A stretch of 64,000 nucleotides of DNA from Paenalicyclobacillus macrosporangiidus (GTDB taxonomy: Bacteria; Bacillota; Bacilli; Alicyclobacillales; Alicyclobacillaceae), in assembly GCF_900116805.1 (NCBI RefSeq), contig NZ_FPBV01000002.1, positions 1 to 64,000 of the forward strand. The letters are read 5' to 3'. How positions within the stretch are numbered: the first letter of the stretch is position 1; every line of letters begins with the position of its first letter. Position numbers and translations under genes: made by a program. A model generated the notes under the pieces. The model was given only the letters and a program-made list of their open reading frames with translations. It was not told the origin of the DNA and did not search any database. Positions 35,313 to 44,728 of the stretch are shown piece after piece.

Positions 35313-36683
35313 TCAGTCTGGAAGCGGCTGTCCCTTCGTTTCCCTGCAGAACAGGGTGCACACGAACCCGAGAATGTAGATGAGCCCAATCCACGTGGCG
35401 GCCATGCTGTATCCGCCCAACACGCTGATGAGGTACCCGGCGCACAGCGGACCGAGAAACGCCACGAACCGGGCGGCGTTGAACACGAGGGACACGCCGG
35501 TGGCACGGAACGCCGTCGGGAAGAACTCGGGCAGCCACACCGGCATCCACGAGTACTGACCCAAAGTGAACAGACCGTTGACCGCCGTCAGGAACAACAG
35601 CCAGTTCAGATCATGGACCCACAGGAACAAGACCGGCGTCAGGACGAGCGACATGCCGAAATACAGCAGCGCGGTCGGCTTGCGGCCCCACGCGTCCGCA
35701 AGAAACCCGAGCAGGATGTACCCCACGATGGCGCCCACGTTGTACACCATGCCCGCCAGACTGGACCAGTGCGTGGCGGACAGCCCCTCGCGGCCGGCCA
35801 CCGACGCCAGATAGGCGGGAACCCACGAGGAGATGGCCCACCAACCGACCGTCGTGGTCAGCGACATCAGCAGACCGAGCAACGTCTGGCGTCTGACAGA
35901 GGGCTCCAGAAAAAGCGCTTTCAGGGTGAACGTGGCGTATTTCTCTTCGTGGTCCGCCAGCCGCTCCCCCTGCCGCAGCCGGTGGCGCACCTGGCGGCGC
36001 AGGGCATTGGCCTGCTCCCAGCGCTGCGACTCATCCACACTGCGCCGCAGCCACAGCACCAACAGCGCCGGCAGCACCCCCAGCACGTACATGACACGCC
36101 ACGCGTTCGGTCCCGTGCTCCCGAGGAAGAACCACACCAAGGACGCGATGAAAAAGCCAATGCCCAGACCGCACTGCATGATGCCTGCGGCCTTCGCACG
36201 CGTGTGTCTGGGGAAGACCTCGGCGACCATGGAGGTGCCCGTTCCCCACTCCGAGCCGATGCACACCCCGACCAGAAATCTCAGCACGATGAATGACGTC
36301 CAGGACCAAGCCACCGCGCTGACGCCTGTCATCAGGGCGTACGCCAGGATCGAGAGCATCATCACTTTTTTGCGACCCAGATAATCCGCCAAAATGCCGC
36401 CGACGATTCCGCCGATGCCCCATCCCAGCAGCGTCAAGCCGATGGTCAGGCCCGCGTAGAACGGGACCATCTTCACCTGCGCCGCGGGCAAGAGCTGTTT
36501 GAGCGCCACGGCGACGGTCAGAATCATGGCGTACGTCTCGTATCCGTCGAACAGCCACCCGAGGTTGGACGCCAGCAGCGCGTACCACTGCTTCGGACGG
36601 ATGGACCGGTACCATGGTCCAGATTCGACGGCCATTTCAGCATTGACCGCGTGCATGACACATTCCTCCAATTCTGAATTCAA
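35313..36683 (-). CDS. MFS transporter, AAHS/sialic-acid-porter type
   Basis: 456 residues, 12 helices. Motifs are GWLFDGYETYAMILTVAVAL in helix 1 (FDGxE/D typical of AAHS and SHS carboxylate symporters), ADYLGRKKVMMLS after helix 2, RFLVGVCIGSEWGTGTSMVAE in helix 4 and LGFLADAWGRKPTALL after helix 8. It would import a second organic acid, or the same one, for the UbiD/molybdenum-hydroxylase pathway. It lies 68 bases after ubiD. Confidence 0.88.
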   Translation of the reverse strand: MNSELEECVMHAVNAEMAVESGPWYRSIRPKQWYALLASNLGWLFDGYETYAMILTVAVALKQLLPAAQVKMVPFYAGLTIGLTLLGWGIGGIVGGILADYLGRKKVMMLSILAYALMTGVSAVAWSWTSFIVLRFLVGVCIGSEWGTGTSMVAEVFPRHTRAKAAGIMQCGLGIGFFIASLVWFFLGSTGPNAWRVMYVLGVLPALLVLWLRRSVDESQRWEQANALRRQVRHRLRQGERLADHEEKYATFTLKALFLEPSVRRQTLLGLLMSLTTTVGWWAISSWVPAYLASVAGREGLSATHWSSLAGMVYNVGAIVGYILLGFLADAWGRKPTALLYFGMSLVLTPVLFLWVHDLNWLLFLTAVNGLFTLGQYSWMPVWLPEFFPTAFRATGVSLVFNAARFVAFLGPLCAGYLISVLGGYSMAATWIGLIYILGFVCTLFCRETKGQPLPD

Positions 36684-36751
36684 AAGGAACGGTTTCGCCC
36701 GACATCATCGAAGGGATCCCGTCGCCTCCAGTTCGGTGGGCATCCCGCCGC

Positions 36752-38203
36752 TCACAGCGGCAGGATGCTGCTCCACCGGCGCCTCACCTCCTCCCGGAGT
36801 TCCGGGCTCGCCTCCGCGACCGGCGGGAAATCCTGCAGGTGGTCGAATGGCCGGCACGCGTCGATGATGGCCCGCGAACTGTACATCGCCTTCGAGGTGT
36901 ACGCCACGGACATCGGGTCGTTCTTCGAGCCCATGGCGTTGCGGATGATATCGATGTCTCGCTCCGGATCGGACCGGGTCGCGACGGCCCACATCACCTC
37001 AGACAAATTGGACGGGTCGATGTCGTCGTCCACGACGATGGTGTAGCGCCCCATGTAGGCCCCGACGCCGCACTGGCTGAGGATGTGTCCGCACTGGCGG
37101 GCGTGTCCGGCGTAGCGCTGCTGAATGCTGGCGACGGTCAGCATTCGTGCGCCGCCGATCTCGTGCGCCCAAACCGAGGTGACCCCGGGGACCCCGGCCG
37201 CCTCGAGCGCATCCAGCAGCAGCGCCGACCGCATCACCGCTTTCGAGTACGAGTAGTCGTTGGGCGGCTTTGCCGGGGGGCTGCCGACGATGATGGGATT
37301 GCGCCGGTGGTACACACGCTCCACCGTCACCACCGGTGCAGGTTTTGCACCCGCCTGGTAATACCCGTGGAACTCGCCGAACGGTCCCTCCAGCCGGGTG
37401 TCGCCGGGATGAATCCACCCCTCCAGCACAATCTCGGCAGCGGCCGGGAAAGGCAGCCCGGTCAACTCGCCGCGCACCACCTGAACCGGTTCGCCGAGCA
37501 CCGCACCGATGTAGTTGAATTCACAGATGCCGTACGGCACCTCGATGCCCGAGATGAGGTAACACAGCGGATCGGCACCAATCACAATGCAGACCGGGAA
37601 CGGCTTGCCGGCCGCCATGTACTTTTGGTACTGGATGTGGCCGTGCTTGCCGGAGACCATGTCCAATCCGACATGGTTCGCGTCGTGCACCATCACCCGG
37701 TAGGTGCCCACGTTGATCCAGTCGGAGTCGTAATCCTTGGTCACCACCGCGCAGCCGGTGCCGATGTACCGTCCGCCGTCCGCCTCGTGCCACAAGGGCG
37801 CCGGGAACTTCAGCACGTCGACGGCGTCTCCCGCGTCCACGTGCTCGAAGACGGGGCCGGTTTCCACGGCCACCGGATCGAACGCCTTGGCCTGAGACTC
37901 CCACGCTTTCGGTTTGCCACGCAACCAGCGCACCAGCTCGTGGTGGTCGTTCGTCAGCGGCCCGCGCAGGATGGAGGCCAGCCGGTACGGGCTGCTGGTG
38001 GTGCAGGTGAGCACCCGGTAGCCCGCGGGATAGTCGGGAATTTCGTCAAACAGGAGGGCGGAATGCCCCTCCCGCTTAACGTTCAATTCGCTGATGGCGC
38101 CCAGTTCAAACCGCCAATGGGCCCCGCGGATCCCCTGCAGGTTTCCGCTCTCCTCCATCTTCGCGAGCCACGCCCGGAGGTCCAACGGATTGCCTCCTGC
38201 CAT
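36752..38203 (-). CDS. UbiD family prenylated-FMN decarboxylase
   Basis: 483 residues from the ATG at 38203, after AAAGGAGCG. The family core includes SDWINVGTYRVMVHDANHVGLD and GKHGHIQYQKY for prFMN and metal binding, GADPLCYLISGIEVPYGICEFNYIGAVLGEPV, and WIHPGDTRLEGPFGEFHGYYQAG, which carries the conserved glutamates of the active site. These enzymes reversibly decarboxylate aromatic, heteroaromatic or unsaturated acids and need a UbiX enzyme to make the cofactor; ubiX is in the same operon. Substrate cannot be assigned, but furan, pyrrole and phenolic acids are known UbiD substrates. Confidence 0.93.
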   Translation of the reverse strand: MAGGNPLDLRAWLAKMEESGNLQGIRGAHWRFELGAISELNVKREGHSALLFDEIPDYPAGYRVLTCTTSSPYRLASILRGPLTNDHHELVRWLRGKPKAWESQAKAFDPVAVETGPVFEHVDAGDAVDVLKFPAPLWHEADGGRYIGTGCAVVTKDYDSDWINVGTYRVMVHDANHVGLDMVSGKHGHIQYQKYMAAGKPFPVCIVIGADPLCYLISGIEVPYGICEFNYIGAVLGEPVQVVRGELTGLPFPAAAEIVLEGWIHPGDTRLEGPFGEFHGYYQAGAKPAPVVTVERVYHRRNPIIVGSPPAKPPNDYSYSKAVMRSALLLDALEAAGVPGVTSVWAHEIGGARMLTVASIQQRYAGHARQCGHILSQCGVGAYMGRYTIVVDDDIDPSNLSEVMWAVATRSDPERDIDIIRNAMGSKNDPMSVAYTSKAMYSSRAIIDACRPFDHLQDFPPVAEASPELREEVRRRWSSILPL

Positions 38204-38240
38204 GTCCACTCGCTCCTTTCCGCCCTGATGCCAGGGCCGC

Positions 38241-38765
38241 TCATCCAGCGACAGTCGCCGCCTGGTCCGCTTTGGCATCCGTCTCTTTCGACGCCCTCAA
38301 TTTCTCTGCCGCGCGGTGCACCGCGGCGATGATCTCCGGATAGGCGGCGCACCGGCACAGGTTGCCGGACATGTAGTGCTTGATCTCCTCGTCCGTCGGG
38401 TTCGGGTTCTCCTGCAGCAGTTGCGTCGCCATCATGATCATGCCTGGCGTGCAGAACCCGCACTGGAAGCCCTCACATTCAATGAACGCCTCTTGCACCG
38501 GCGAGAGTTGTTGCAACGTGCCCAGTCCTTCGGCAGTCTGCACGTCACAACCATCGACCAGCGCCGCGAGATACAGGCATCCGGACACCGCCTTGCCATT
38601 GACGTATACCGTGCAGCAGCCGCACAACCCCTGACCGCAGCTCTCCCGCACGCTGTACATCTGGAACCCGCGCCGCAGCGCCTCCACCAGGTTTTCGTGC
38701 GGTTGCACCGCCAATTCGACGGGCCGCCCGTTCAACCGGAAACGAATCGTCCTGTATTCCGCCAT
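38241..38765 (-). CDS. Molybdenum hydroxylase, [2Fe-2S] subunit
   Basis: 174 residues from the ATG at 38765, spaced 9 bases after GGGAGG. The N-terminal plant-type ferredoxin domain has CGQGLCGCCTVYVNGKAVSGC. The C-terminal helical domain has CGFCTPGMIMMATQLL and GNLCRCAAYPEII. The eight cysteines binding two [2Fe-2S] clusters are thus present. It passes electrons from the Mo site to FAD in a xanthine dehydrogenase-family enzyme (CoxS/CutS type). Its start overlaps the large-subunit stop region. Confidence 0.95.
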   Translation of the reverse strand: MAEYRTIRFRLNGRPVELAVQPHENLVEALRRGFQMYSVRESCGQGLCGCCTVYVNGKAVSGCLYLAALVDGCDVQTAEGLGTLQQLSPVQEAFIECEGFQCGFCTPGMIMMATQLLQENPNPTDEEIKHYMSGNLCRCAAYPEIIAAVHRAAEKLRASKETDAKADQAATVAG

Positions 38766-38766
38766 G

Positions 38767-41130
38767 TCACGCATCCTCCCATCCTTGTCCTTGCTTCTCC
38801 CGCAGCGCCTTCAAGACCTTTTCCGGCGTGAGCGGGGTCTCATAGATGCGAACTCCGATGGCGTCATAGATGGCGTTGGCCACCGCCGGGGAGAGCCCGA
38901 GCGATCCGGTCTCACCGATGCCTTTGGCCCCGAACGGCCCGTTCCGGTGCGGTACTTCAACGATGCTGACCTCGTTGATATCGGGCAGATCCCAGAATCC
39001 CGGAATCTTGTAGTCCGCCATGCTGGCGTTCACCACCTGCCCCTCGTCGAAAACCATCTCCTCAAACAGCGTGAAGCCCATCTGCATGAAGGAAGCTCCC
39101 GACAGCTGCCGCCGGACGATGCCTGGATTGATGGCCTTGCCGCAGTCCCCGACCGTCACCAGGCGAGTGATGTGCACCTTGCCGGTTTCCATGTCCACTT
39201 CCACCTCGACACCCGTGCCGCCGACCATCCAGTACGGCGTGATGTGTTCGGACATCCCTGTCTCCGGATTCGGCTTTTCGTAGTAGGGGAAGTAGGAACC
39301 GACCCCGAGCACATTCCCCGCCTGCATCCCGTGCCGCTTGGCCAGGATGGCGCCGAAGGTGAAGAACGAGCCGTCCGGCGTCGCCACACCGCCGTCCCGC
39401 ACCACCAACGCCGCCGGGTCAAAGCCGGTCTGCTCCGCACACATCGCGACGATCTTCTGCTTCGCGTCTTCCGCCGCCAGGCGCACCGCATTGCCCATGT
39501 GGAAGGTGGAGCGCGAGCCGAGGGTCGCCATGTCGTACGGGGTCACTTCGGTATCCGGGTGGATGATGCGCACATCTTCCGCGCGCAGCCCCAGGACGTC
39601 CGCCGCAATCTGGGCCATGGCGGTGTCCGACCCCTGGCCCATGTCCACCGTGCCGCAGTACACCCCGCAGCTGCCGTCGCTGTACAGGTTGACGAACGCC
39701 ACGGAGGTGGTCGGCGATACCGCCGCCTTCACGCCGATGGCGATGCCGCGCCCGCGCCGGATGGTGCCCGATCCACGGTCAAACGGCTGATCCCAGTTCA
39801 TCTTGCGCGCCAGCTCTTCGAGCACCTCGACGGTACCCGCGTCCTCCAGGATGGTGCCGGTGGCGTGCGGCCGGCCGTTTCGCAAGATGTTCTTGCGTCG
39901 GAATTCCAGCGGATCCATCCCGAGTTCACGCGCGATGATGTCCGCCTGGCTCTCGTACGCCCAGACCAATTGCGGAATGCCGAACCCGCGCAGGGCCCCT
40001 GCCGGGGGCAGGTTGGTGTACACCGCGTACGAGTCGAGGCTCACGGCCTCAATGTCGTACGGACCGGCGGCGGTGAAGCCGGACTTCTGGGTGACGCGCG
40101 GGCCAATGTCCGCGTACGCACCGCCATTCCACCAGGTCTTGCAGTCGCGCGCGACAATGCGCCCGTCCTTCGTGACGCCCGTCCGGATGGTGACCGTGGC
40201 TGCGTGGCGGGTGATGGTGTAGAACTGCTCCTCCATGGTCAGGCTGAGCCGCACCGGACGCTGCGTGATCAGCGCCAACGCGGCGACGAGCGCCTCCAGC
40301 TTGATGTACAGTTTGGCGCCGAAACCGCCGCCGAGGTACGCCGTGCGCACGCGCACCTTGTTCTCCGGCCACCCGAGCAACCGGGCCACTTCAATCCGCA
40401 CGAACGACGGGCTCTGGGACGAGGTGTGGATCAGCAGGTTCCCCGTGTCGGTGAGCTGGGCCACGGTGACGGTCGGCTCCAGCGGCAGATGGTTGACCTG
40501 CTGGCTGCGGAACGTGTGTTCAAACACGTAATCCGCTTTCGCGAACGCCGCGTCCACGTCCCCGTTGCGCAGGTGGTATTCCATCGCCACATTCGTCTTG
40601 TTGCGCGGTTGCAAGGACTTCAAGTCGGCGAACGTCCCGGCGGGACGAATCACGTCGTGCACGATGGCGGTCTGCGACTTGTACGCCTCCACCTCGTGGA
40701 ACACCGGTTCGAGCTCCTCGTACTCGACTTCCACCAAGTCGGTCGCCTGGTCGGCCACGTGCACGTCGGTCGCGAGCACGACCGCGACGGGCTCGCCCAC
40801 ATGACGCACCTTGTCGATGGCGAGAATCGGCTGATCATGAAACGCCGGTCCGTAATAAGGGTCCGGGATGACCTTCAGGATGTCCTCGGCCGTGATGACG
40901 TCGTACACGCCGGGCAATGCCTTGGCTGCCGACGTGTCGATCCCGCGGATCCGCGCATGCGCCACCGTGCTCCGCACGACCTTGGCGCGCAACATTCCAG
41001 GCAATTCCAAATTGTGAATGTATTCCGCGCGGCCGGTGACTTTTGCGGCGCTCTCCAGGCGCTTGACCGGCCGCCCGACCTGGCCGCTCGGCGCCGCGCT
41101 CTGGACGCCCGGTTCCATCACCTTGCTCAT
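38767..41130 (-). CDS. Molybdenum hydroxylase, molybdopterin-binding large subunit
   Basis: 787 residues from the ATG at 41130, which overlaps the FAD-subunit stop (ATGA). The longer frame upstream is the antisense of that gene. Features are VKRLESAAKVTGRAEYIHNL, AYLGGGFGAKLYIKLEAL, PAGALRGFGIPQLVWAYESQ, TVDMGQGSDTAMAQIAADVLG, and GAKGIGETGSLGLSPAVANAI with the catalytic glutamate near the C terminus. The carbon monoxide dehydrogenase loop (AYxCSFR) is absent, so this is a hydroxylase of an organic substrate: it inserts water-derived oxygen into an electron-poor C-H, commonly in N- or O-heterocycles, acyl-CoAs or aldehydes. Confidence 0.94.
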   Translation of the reverse strand: MSKVMEPGVQSAAPSGQVGRPVKRLESAAKVTGRAEYIHNLELPGMLRAKVVRSTVAHARIRGIDTSAAKALPGVYDVITAEDILKVIPDPYYGPAFHDQPILAIDKVRHVGEPVAVVLATDVHVADQATDLVEVEYEELEPVFHEVEAYKSQTAIVHDVIRPAGTFADLKSLQPRNKTNVAMEYHLRNGDVDAAFAKADYVFEHTFRSQQVNHLPLEPTVTVAQLTDTGNLLIHTSSQSPSFVRIEVARLLGWPENKVRVRTAYLGGGFGAKLYIKLEALVAALALITQRPVRLSLTMEEQFYTITRHAATVTIRTGVTKDGRIVARDCKTWWNGGAYADIGPRVTQKSGFTAAGPYDIEAVSLDSYAVYTNLPPAGALRGFGIPQLVWAYESQADIIARELGMDPLEFRRKNILRNGRPHATGTILEDAGTVEVLEELARKMNWDQPFDRGSGTIRRGRGIAIGVKAAVSPTTSVAFVNLYSDGSCGVYCGTVDMGQGSDTAMAQIAADVLGLRAEDVRIIHPDTEVTPYDMATLGSRSTFHMGNAVRLAAEDAKQKIVAMCAEQTGFDPAALVVRDGGVATPDGSFFTFGAILAKRHGMQAGNVLGVGSYFPYYEKPNPETGMSEHITPYWMVGGTGVEVEVDMETGKVHITRLVTVGDCGKAINPGIVRRQLSGASFMQMGFTLFEEMVFDEGQVVNASMADYKIPGFWDLPDINEVSIVEVPHRNGPFGAKGIGETGSLGLSPAVANAIYDAIGVRIYETPLTPEKVLKALREKQGQGWEDA

Positions 41131-42017
41131 TGCGTCACCCCTCCATCCCCGTTGTGATCCGTCTGGGCAATCTGTTGCAGCGAACGACGGACGCACACCT
41201 TGACAATTTCCCGCTTGTAGCCGGACGACCCGCGGATGTCGGCCAACGGATGAATCTGTGTTCCCGCCAGTTCGCCCGCGTGGTGGAGCACCTCGTCCGT
41301 CGGACGTTGTCCCCGCAGGAACGATTCCACCTCGTGAAGACGCACCGGCCGCTCTGTCGCCGCGCTCACCGCCACGCGCGCGTCGGAAATCTGCCCGTCC
41401 TCCAGCCGCACAAACGCTGCCACGCCCGCCATCGGCCAATCGTCCGCCGACAATGCCGTGAACTTGACGTACGTCCCGCGCGTACCCTGCGGAAGCGGAG
41501 GCACGACCACCTCGGTGATCAGCTCGCCCGGCGCCAGCGCCGTGCTGTAGTACCCCGTGAGAAACTCCGAGAGCGGGATGTCCCGGTGCCCGGCCTCGCT
41601 GGATACCCGCACCTGGGCGTCGAGCGCCAGCAGGATGGGGGGCAGGTCCATGTGCGGATCGCCGTGGGCCAAGTGGCCGCCCAACGTCGCCACGTTCCGG
41701 ACGCGCACGTTTGAGAGGGTGCGCAAGGCCTTCGGAATGACCGGGCTGAACTGCGCCACCACCGGGGAGAGCTCCAGTTCACGCAGCGTGGCGAGCGGTC
41801 CGAGGTGCAGACGCCCCGCTTCGTCCACCTTCACCTTGTCCAAGGACGGTTTCAAACGCTGCAGGCTCACCAGCCGCTCCGGCGCGTACAGCTTCGATTT
41901 CATCATCAGCATCAACGCCGTGCCACCCGCGAGCGGGCGGACCAGCGGATCGTCCGTATTCAGCAAAGACAGCGCTTCTTCCAACGTATCCGGCTGAATC
42001 AGATCAAATGCGTTCAT
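41127..42017 (-). CDS. Molybdenum hydroxylase, FAD-binding subunit
   Basis: 296 residues, CoxM/CutM-like. The FAD-binding loops are LAGGTALMLMMKSK (about residues 31-45) and TLGGHLAHGDPHMDLPPILLAL (about 110-130). The C-terminal CO-dehydrogenase flavoprotein domain has GVAAFVRLEDGQISDARVAVSAATERP. It transfers electrons from the iron-sulfur subunit to an acceptor. Overlaps of 4 bases with both neighbours show tight coupling. Confidence 0.94.
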   Translation of the reverse strand: MNAFDLIQPDTLEEALSLLNTDDPLVRPLAGGTALMLMMKSKLYAPERLVSLQRLKPSLDKVKVDEAGRLHLGPLATLRELELSPVVAQFSPVIPKALRTLSNVRVRNVATLGGHLAHGDPHMDLPPILLALDAQVRVSSEAGHRDIPLSEFLTGYYSTALAPGELITEVVVPPLPQGTRGTYVKFTALSADDWPMAGVAAFVRLEDGQISDARVAVSAATERPVRLHEVESFLRGQRPTDEVLHHAGELAGTQIHPLADIRGSSGYKREIVKVCVRRSLQQIAQTDHNGDGGVTQ

Positions 42018-42478
42018 GAGAGTGCCTCCTGCGGGTGCGTCAGCGCCGCCTTCAGATTTTCGGCGAACAGGCTCCCCATCTCCTCACACTTCGCCCGGAA
42101 GACGGACTGGCCGATTCCCCCCAACTTCCCCGTGATGGTCTGGTCCAGCACGTAGTGAATCCGGGTGGTCTGCTCGTCCACCGCACGGACCGTCAGGTCA
42201 ACCGTCCCGGAGAGCTTCCCGGCCAGGGCCTTCGGTTTCCCGTCCACCACGGCCTTCAGGGAGGACGGCGCGTTCACCTCCGTCAAGCGCACCGTCACGT
42301 CAAACTTCAATTTCAGGAAAGCCACTTCGACCTCCAGGGTGGCACCGTAGTTTCCTTCCCCCAGGTCGGTCAGCTGGCTGCAACCGGGGATGCATTTCGC
42401 CAGCCGCTCCGGCGTACTGACGAACGCGAACACCTGCTCCTGCGGGCATTTCACTTCAAATTCGCTAGATACTTGCAT
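42014..42478 (-). CDS. CoxG-like SRPBCC protein
   Basis: 154 residues of the CoxG/START-like fold: FEVKCPQEQVFAFVSTPERLAKCIPGC at the N terminus, then YGATLEVEVAFLKLKFDVTVRL and a long C-terminal helix (QSVFRAKCEEMGSLFAENLKAAL). Members are often encoded with CO dehydrogenase-type molybdenum hydroxylases; CoxG is reported to help membrane recruitment or assembly of the enzyme. It overlaps the FAD-subunit gene by 4 bases and the cyclase by 28. Confidence 0.88.
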   Translation of the reverse strand: MQVSSEFEVKCPQEQVFAFVSTPERLAKCIPGCSQLTDLGEGNYGATLEVEVAFLKLKFDVTVRLTEVNAPSSLKAVVDGKPKALAGKLSGTVDLTVRAVDEQTTRIHYVLDQTITGKLGGIGQSVFRAKCEEMGSLFAENLKAALTHPQEALS

Positions 42479-43191
42479 GTCTCCAGGTCCTCCTCATCCA
42501 GTAGAATCGCGACGGCCCGAATCGGCCCGGCGGTCCCGCCGACGATCTTCAGCGGCAGCCCCATGTACCAGAACTGCCGCCCGGCCACTTCGCGCAAGTC
42601 TCCGAGATTCTCGGTGTTGAGAATCCCGCGCTCGCGGCAGACCGAGTGGGCGGGCTTCCACTCGTCCCCCTTGTGTGGTTCCACGTCCACGCTGGCGCAG
42701 TCGATCCCGATGTTGATCACACCGCGGTCCGCCAACCATTCGGTGGCTTTCCTGTCCAATCCCGGATGCTTGTTGCCATACGCTGGCTTGGGGAAGGTGC
42801 GGACGTAGTGCCCGGTGTACAGCAGAACCACTTTCGGGGAACGGGGCCCCGAAAAGTCCACCCCGGCCCGCCGGGCCGCCTCCTCCAACATGTCGGCGGT
42901 AATGAACTCTCCCGGTTCTGCCTGGCTGACGTCCAGGCAGACCGCCAAACCTTGGAACATGTCGAGCGGCAGTTCGTGAATCGCCTTCGCCTCCGGATTG
43001 GGATCCATATGTTGAAAAGAATCCGTATGGGTCGCGCAGTGGTCCGACAGGAACAGTCCGTTGATGGCGAACGTCCACTTCCCGTCGGGCAGCCTCTCCA
43101 CCGACTTCAAACGATGCACGACCGTCGGTTGATGCCCCCGGTACACGGGAGAACCACTGAAAATCTCCTGCGACAGATCGATGATGCGCAT
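42451..43191 (-). CDS. Cyclase family metal-dependent hydrolase
   Basis: 246 residues from the ATG at 43191, after AAGGAGG with 8 bases of spacing. The metal-binding signature DHCATHTDSFQH matches the HxxTHxDxxxH motif of the family that includes kynurenine formamidase and isatin hydrolase. Later VINIGIDCASVD, a GxD turn, also fits. It hydrolyses cyclic amides, N-formyl amides or lactones. In this operon it could open the ring of a hydroxylated heterocycle. The C terminus overlaps the CoxG start. Confidence 0.87.
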   Translation of the reverse strand: MRIIDLSQEIFSGSPVYRGHQPTVVHRLKSVERLPDGKWTFAINGLFLSDHCATHTDSFQHMDPNPEAKAIHELPLDMFQGLAVCLDVSQAEPGEFITADMLEEAARRAGVDFSGPRSPKVVLLYTGHYVRTFPKPAYGNKHPGLDRKATEWLADRGVINIGIDCASVDVEPHKGDEWKPAHSVCRERGILNTENLGDLREVAGRQFWYMGLPLKIVGGTAGPIRAVAILLDEEDLETCKYLANLK

Positions 43192-43205
43192 CCGGTATGC
43201 CTCCT

Positions 43206-44042
43206 TCACCAGATTAGGGCCAGCCGCTCGGACAACTTCGACGCCGCCCGCAGGACTCCGGACTTCACCACTTCGATGCGTTCCTCCGTGGCTTCATACA
43301 TCGGAATGGTCGCCACGACGGCAGCCCGCACCTGGCCGCGCCGGTCGCGCACCGGGGCGGCCAGGCCGAACACGGTGCGGTTGACCTCCTCCCGGGAGAC
43401 CGCGTATCCTTGCTGCCTGACCACCGCCAATTCCCTGAGTAACCCGTCCAGGGTGGTGATGGTGTGCTCCGTGATGGCCCGCATGCCGCGCTCCTGCATC
43501 AGCGCCGCGACTTTCTCGTCCGGCAAGCTCGCCAGCCACACTTTCCCGGCCGCCGTCGCGTGCAGCGGGGCCATTTGCCCCAACATCGATGCGACCCGTA
43601 GGGGTTTGATGCCTTCCACCTTGTCGACGTAGATCAATTGCCGGTTCTGTTCGATGGCAAACTGCACGCTCTCGCCGATTTCCTGGACGAGCTCCACCAG
43701 TACCGGGTGAACGATGTCTTCCAGCTGGGTGTGATCTTTGTAGCGGAGCGCCATGGCGACGAACTTGAACGACACCGAGTACCGTCCGGTGTCCAGGTTG
43801 CGCAGCACATATCCCGCTTCTTCGAGCGTGGAGAGGATCCGCGAGACATCCGCCTTATGGATGTCCAACGCGGTCGCCAACTCCATCACGCCCATGCCAT
43901 CGGGAGCACCGACCAGCGCCTCCAGCAACTGCATCGTGCGAGTCACCGCCAGCACACGACCATCTCCATCCACATGTAGGCTCAATATGGGCTGTCCCCG
44001 TCCACTGCGGGGGCGCCCCAGGCGCGTCTCTGCAGGGGTCAC
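43206..44042 (-). CDS. IclR family transcriptional regulator
   Basis: 278 residues. The N-terminal winged helix (residues about 30-90) reads AVTRTMQLLEALVGAPDGMGVMELATALDIHKADVSRILSTLEEAGYV. The C-terminal effector domain has YVDKVEGIKPLRVASMLGQMAPLHATAAGKVWLA and GYAVSREEVNRTVFGLAAPVRDR. Such regulators bind aromatic or organic-acid ligands. It is encoded within the operon, overlapping the RraA-like gene by 4 bases. It is the best candidate to bind the TGTAAC-N3-GTTACA sites at both ends of the locus. Confidence 0.9.
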   Translation of the reverse strand: MTPAETRLGRPRSGRGQPILSLHVDGDGRVLAVTRTMQLLEALVGAPDGMGVMELATALDIHKADVSRILSTLEEAGYVLRNLDTGRYSVSFKFVAMALRYKDHTQLEDIVHPVLVELVQEIGESVQFAIEQNRQLIYVDKVEGIKPLRVASMLGQMAPLHATAAGKVWLASLPDEKVAALMQERGMRAITEHTITTLDGLLRELAVVRQQGYAVSREEVNRTVFGLAAPVRDRRGQVRAAVVATIPMYEATEERIEVVKSGVLRAASKLSERLALIW

Positions 44043-44728
44043 CTGGATTGCAGGATCTTCGCCTCTTCGTCGGTCAGGTCGCGCAGGCGCCGACCGACCT
44101 CGGCCAAGACCTCTGGCGGCACGAAGCAGACACCGCTGTCATCCGCCACCACGACGTCGCCCGGCCGCACTTGGACACCCGCCACGCGAACCGGCACGTT
44201 GATGCCGACCCCTTCCAACCGGCCGCGGCCCGTGACGGATGTCACCCCGCGCGACCACACCGGCAGTTGAAGCGCGGAGATCTGGTCCAGGTCGCGCACG
44301 GCACCGTCCACGATCACCCCGGCGATCCCGCACTCGACCGCGCGGTGCGCCGCCAAGCCGCCGAATACGGACCACAATCCAACCCCGTCGCCTTCCACCA
44401 CCAGCACGTCGCCCCGGGCCGCGATCGCCATCGCGGACTTGTGGATCAACCCGTCCTCCGCATGCTCTCTCGACCGCCGTTCCGGCAGATAGCGTACGGT
44501 CACCGCCCGGCCCACCACACACCGCCCCGGCAGCCGGCCGGGCAAGTGGGTCGCCGCGACGGCCGTCGCGTATCCCAACTCGTCGAGAATGTCAGAGATG
44601 CTGGATGACAGACCGGGAATTCGCTGCCATCCATCGACGATGGCCAAATCGACCTCCGGCATCACCCCGACCTCACGGGGTTCACGCGTGCCGATTTTCG
44701 CCCGGGAACCTCCCTCACTTGGCGCCAT
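44039..44728 (-). CDS. RraA family aldolase/decarboxylase-like protein
   Basis: 229 residues from the ATG at 44728 after CAGGAGG. The RraA core is seen as SISDILDELGYATAVAA, then GRAVTVRYLPERRS, VVEGDGVGLWSVFGGLAAHRAVECGIAGVIVDGAVRDLDQI, and VADDSGVCFVPPE. The GxxxA...DGxxRD pattern with its Arg and Asp is that of 4-hydroxy-4-methyl-2-oxoglutarate / 4-carboxy-4-hydroxy-2-oxoadipate aldolases, class II enzymes of aromatic meta-cleavage. The fold is also used by RNase E inhibitors, but the context supports catabolism. Confidence 0.85.
   Translation of the reverse strand: MAPSEGGSRAKIGTREPREVGVMPEVDLAIVDGWQRIPGLSSSISDILDELGYATAVAATHLPGRLPGRCVVGRAVTVRYLPERRSREHAEDGLIHKSAMAIAARGDVLVVEGDGVGLWSVFGGLAAHRAVECGIAGVIVDGAVRDLDQISALQLPVWSRGVTSVTGRGRLEGVGINVPVRVAGVQVRPGDVVVADDSGVCFVPPEVLAEVGRRLRDLTDEEAKILQSR

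Noticed and set aside
41131..41439. N-terminal extension of the molybdenum large subunit
   Set aside because: This stretch overlaps the FAD-subunit gene in another frame; the ATG at 41130 matches the family start and the ATGA overlap.
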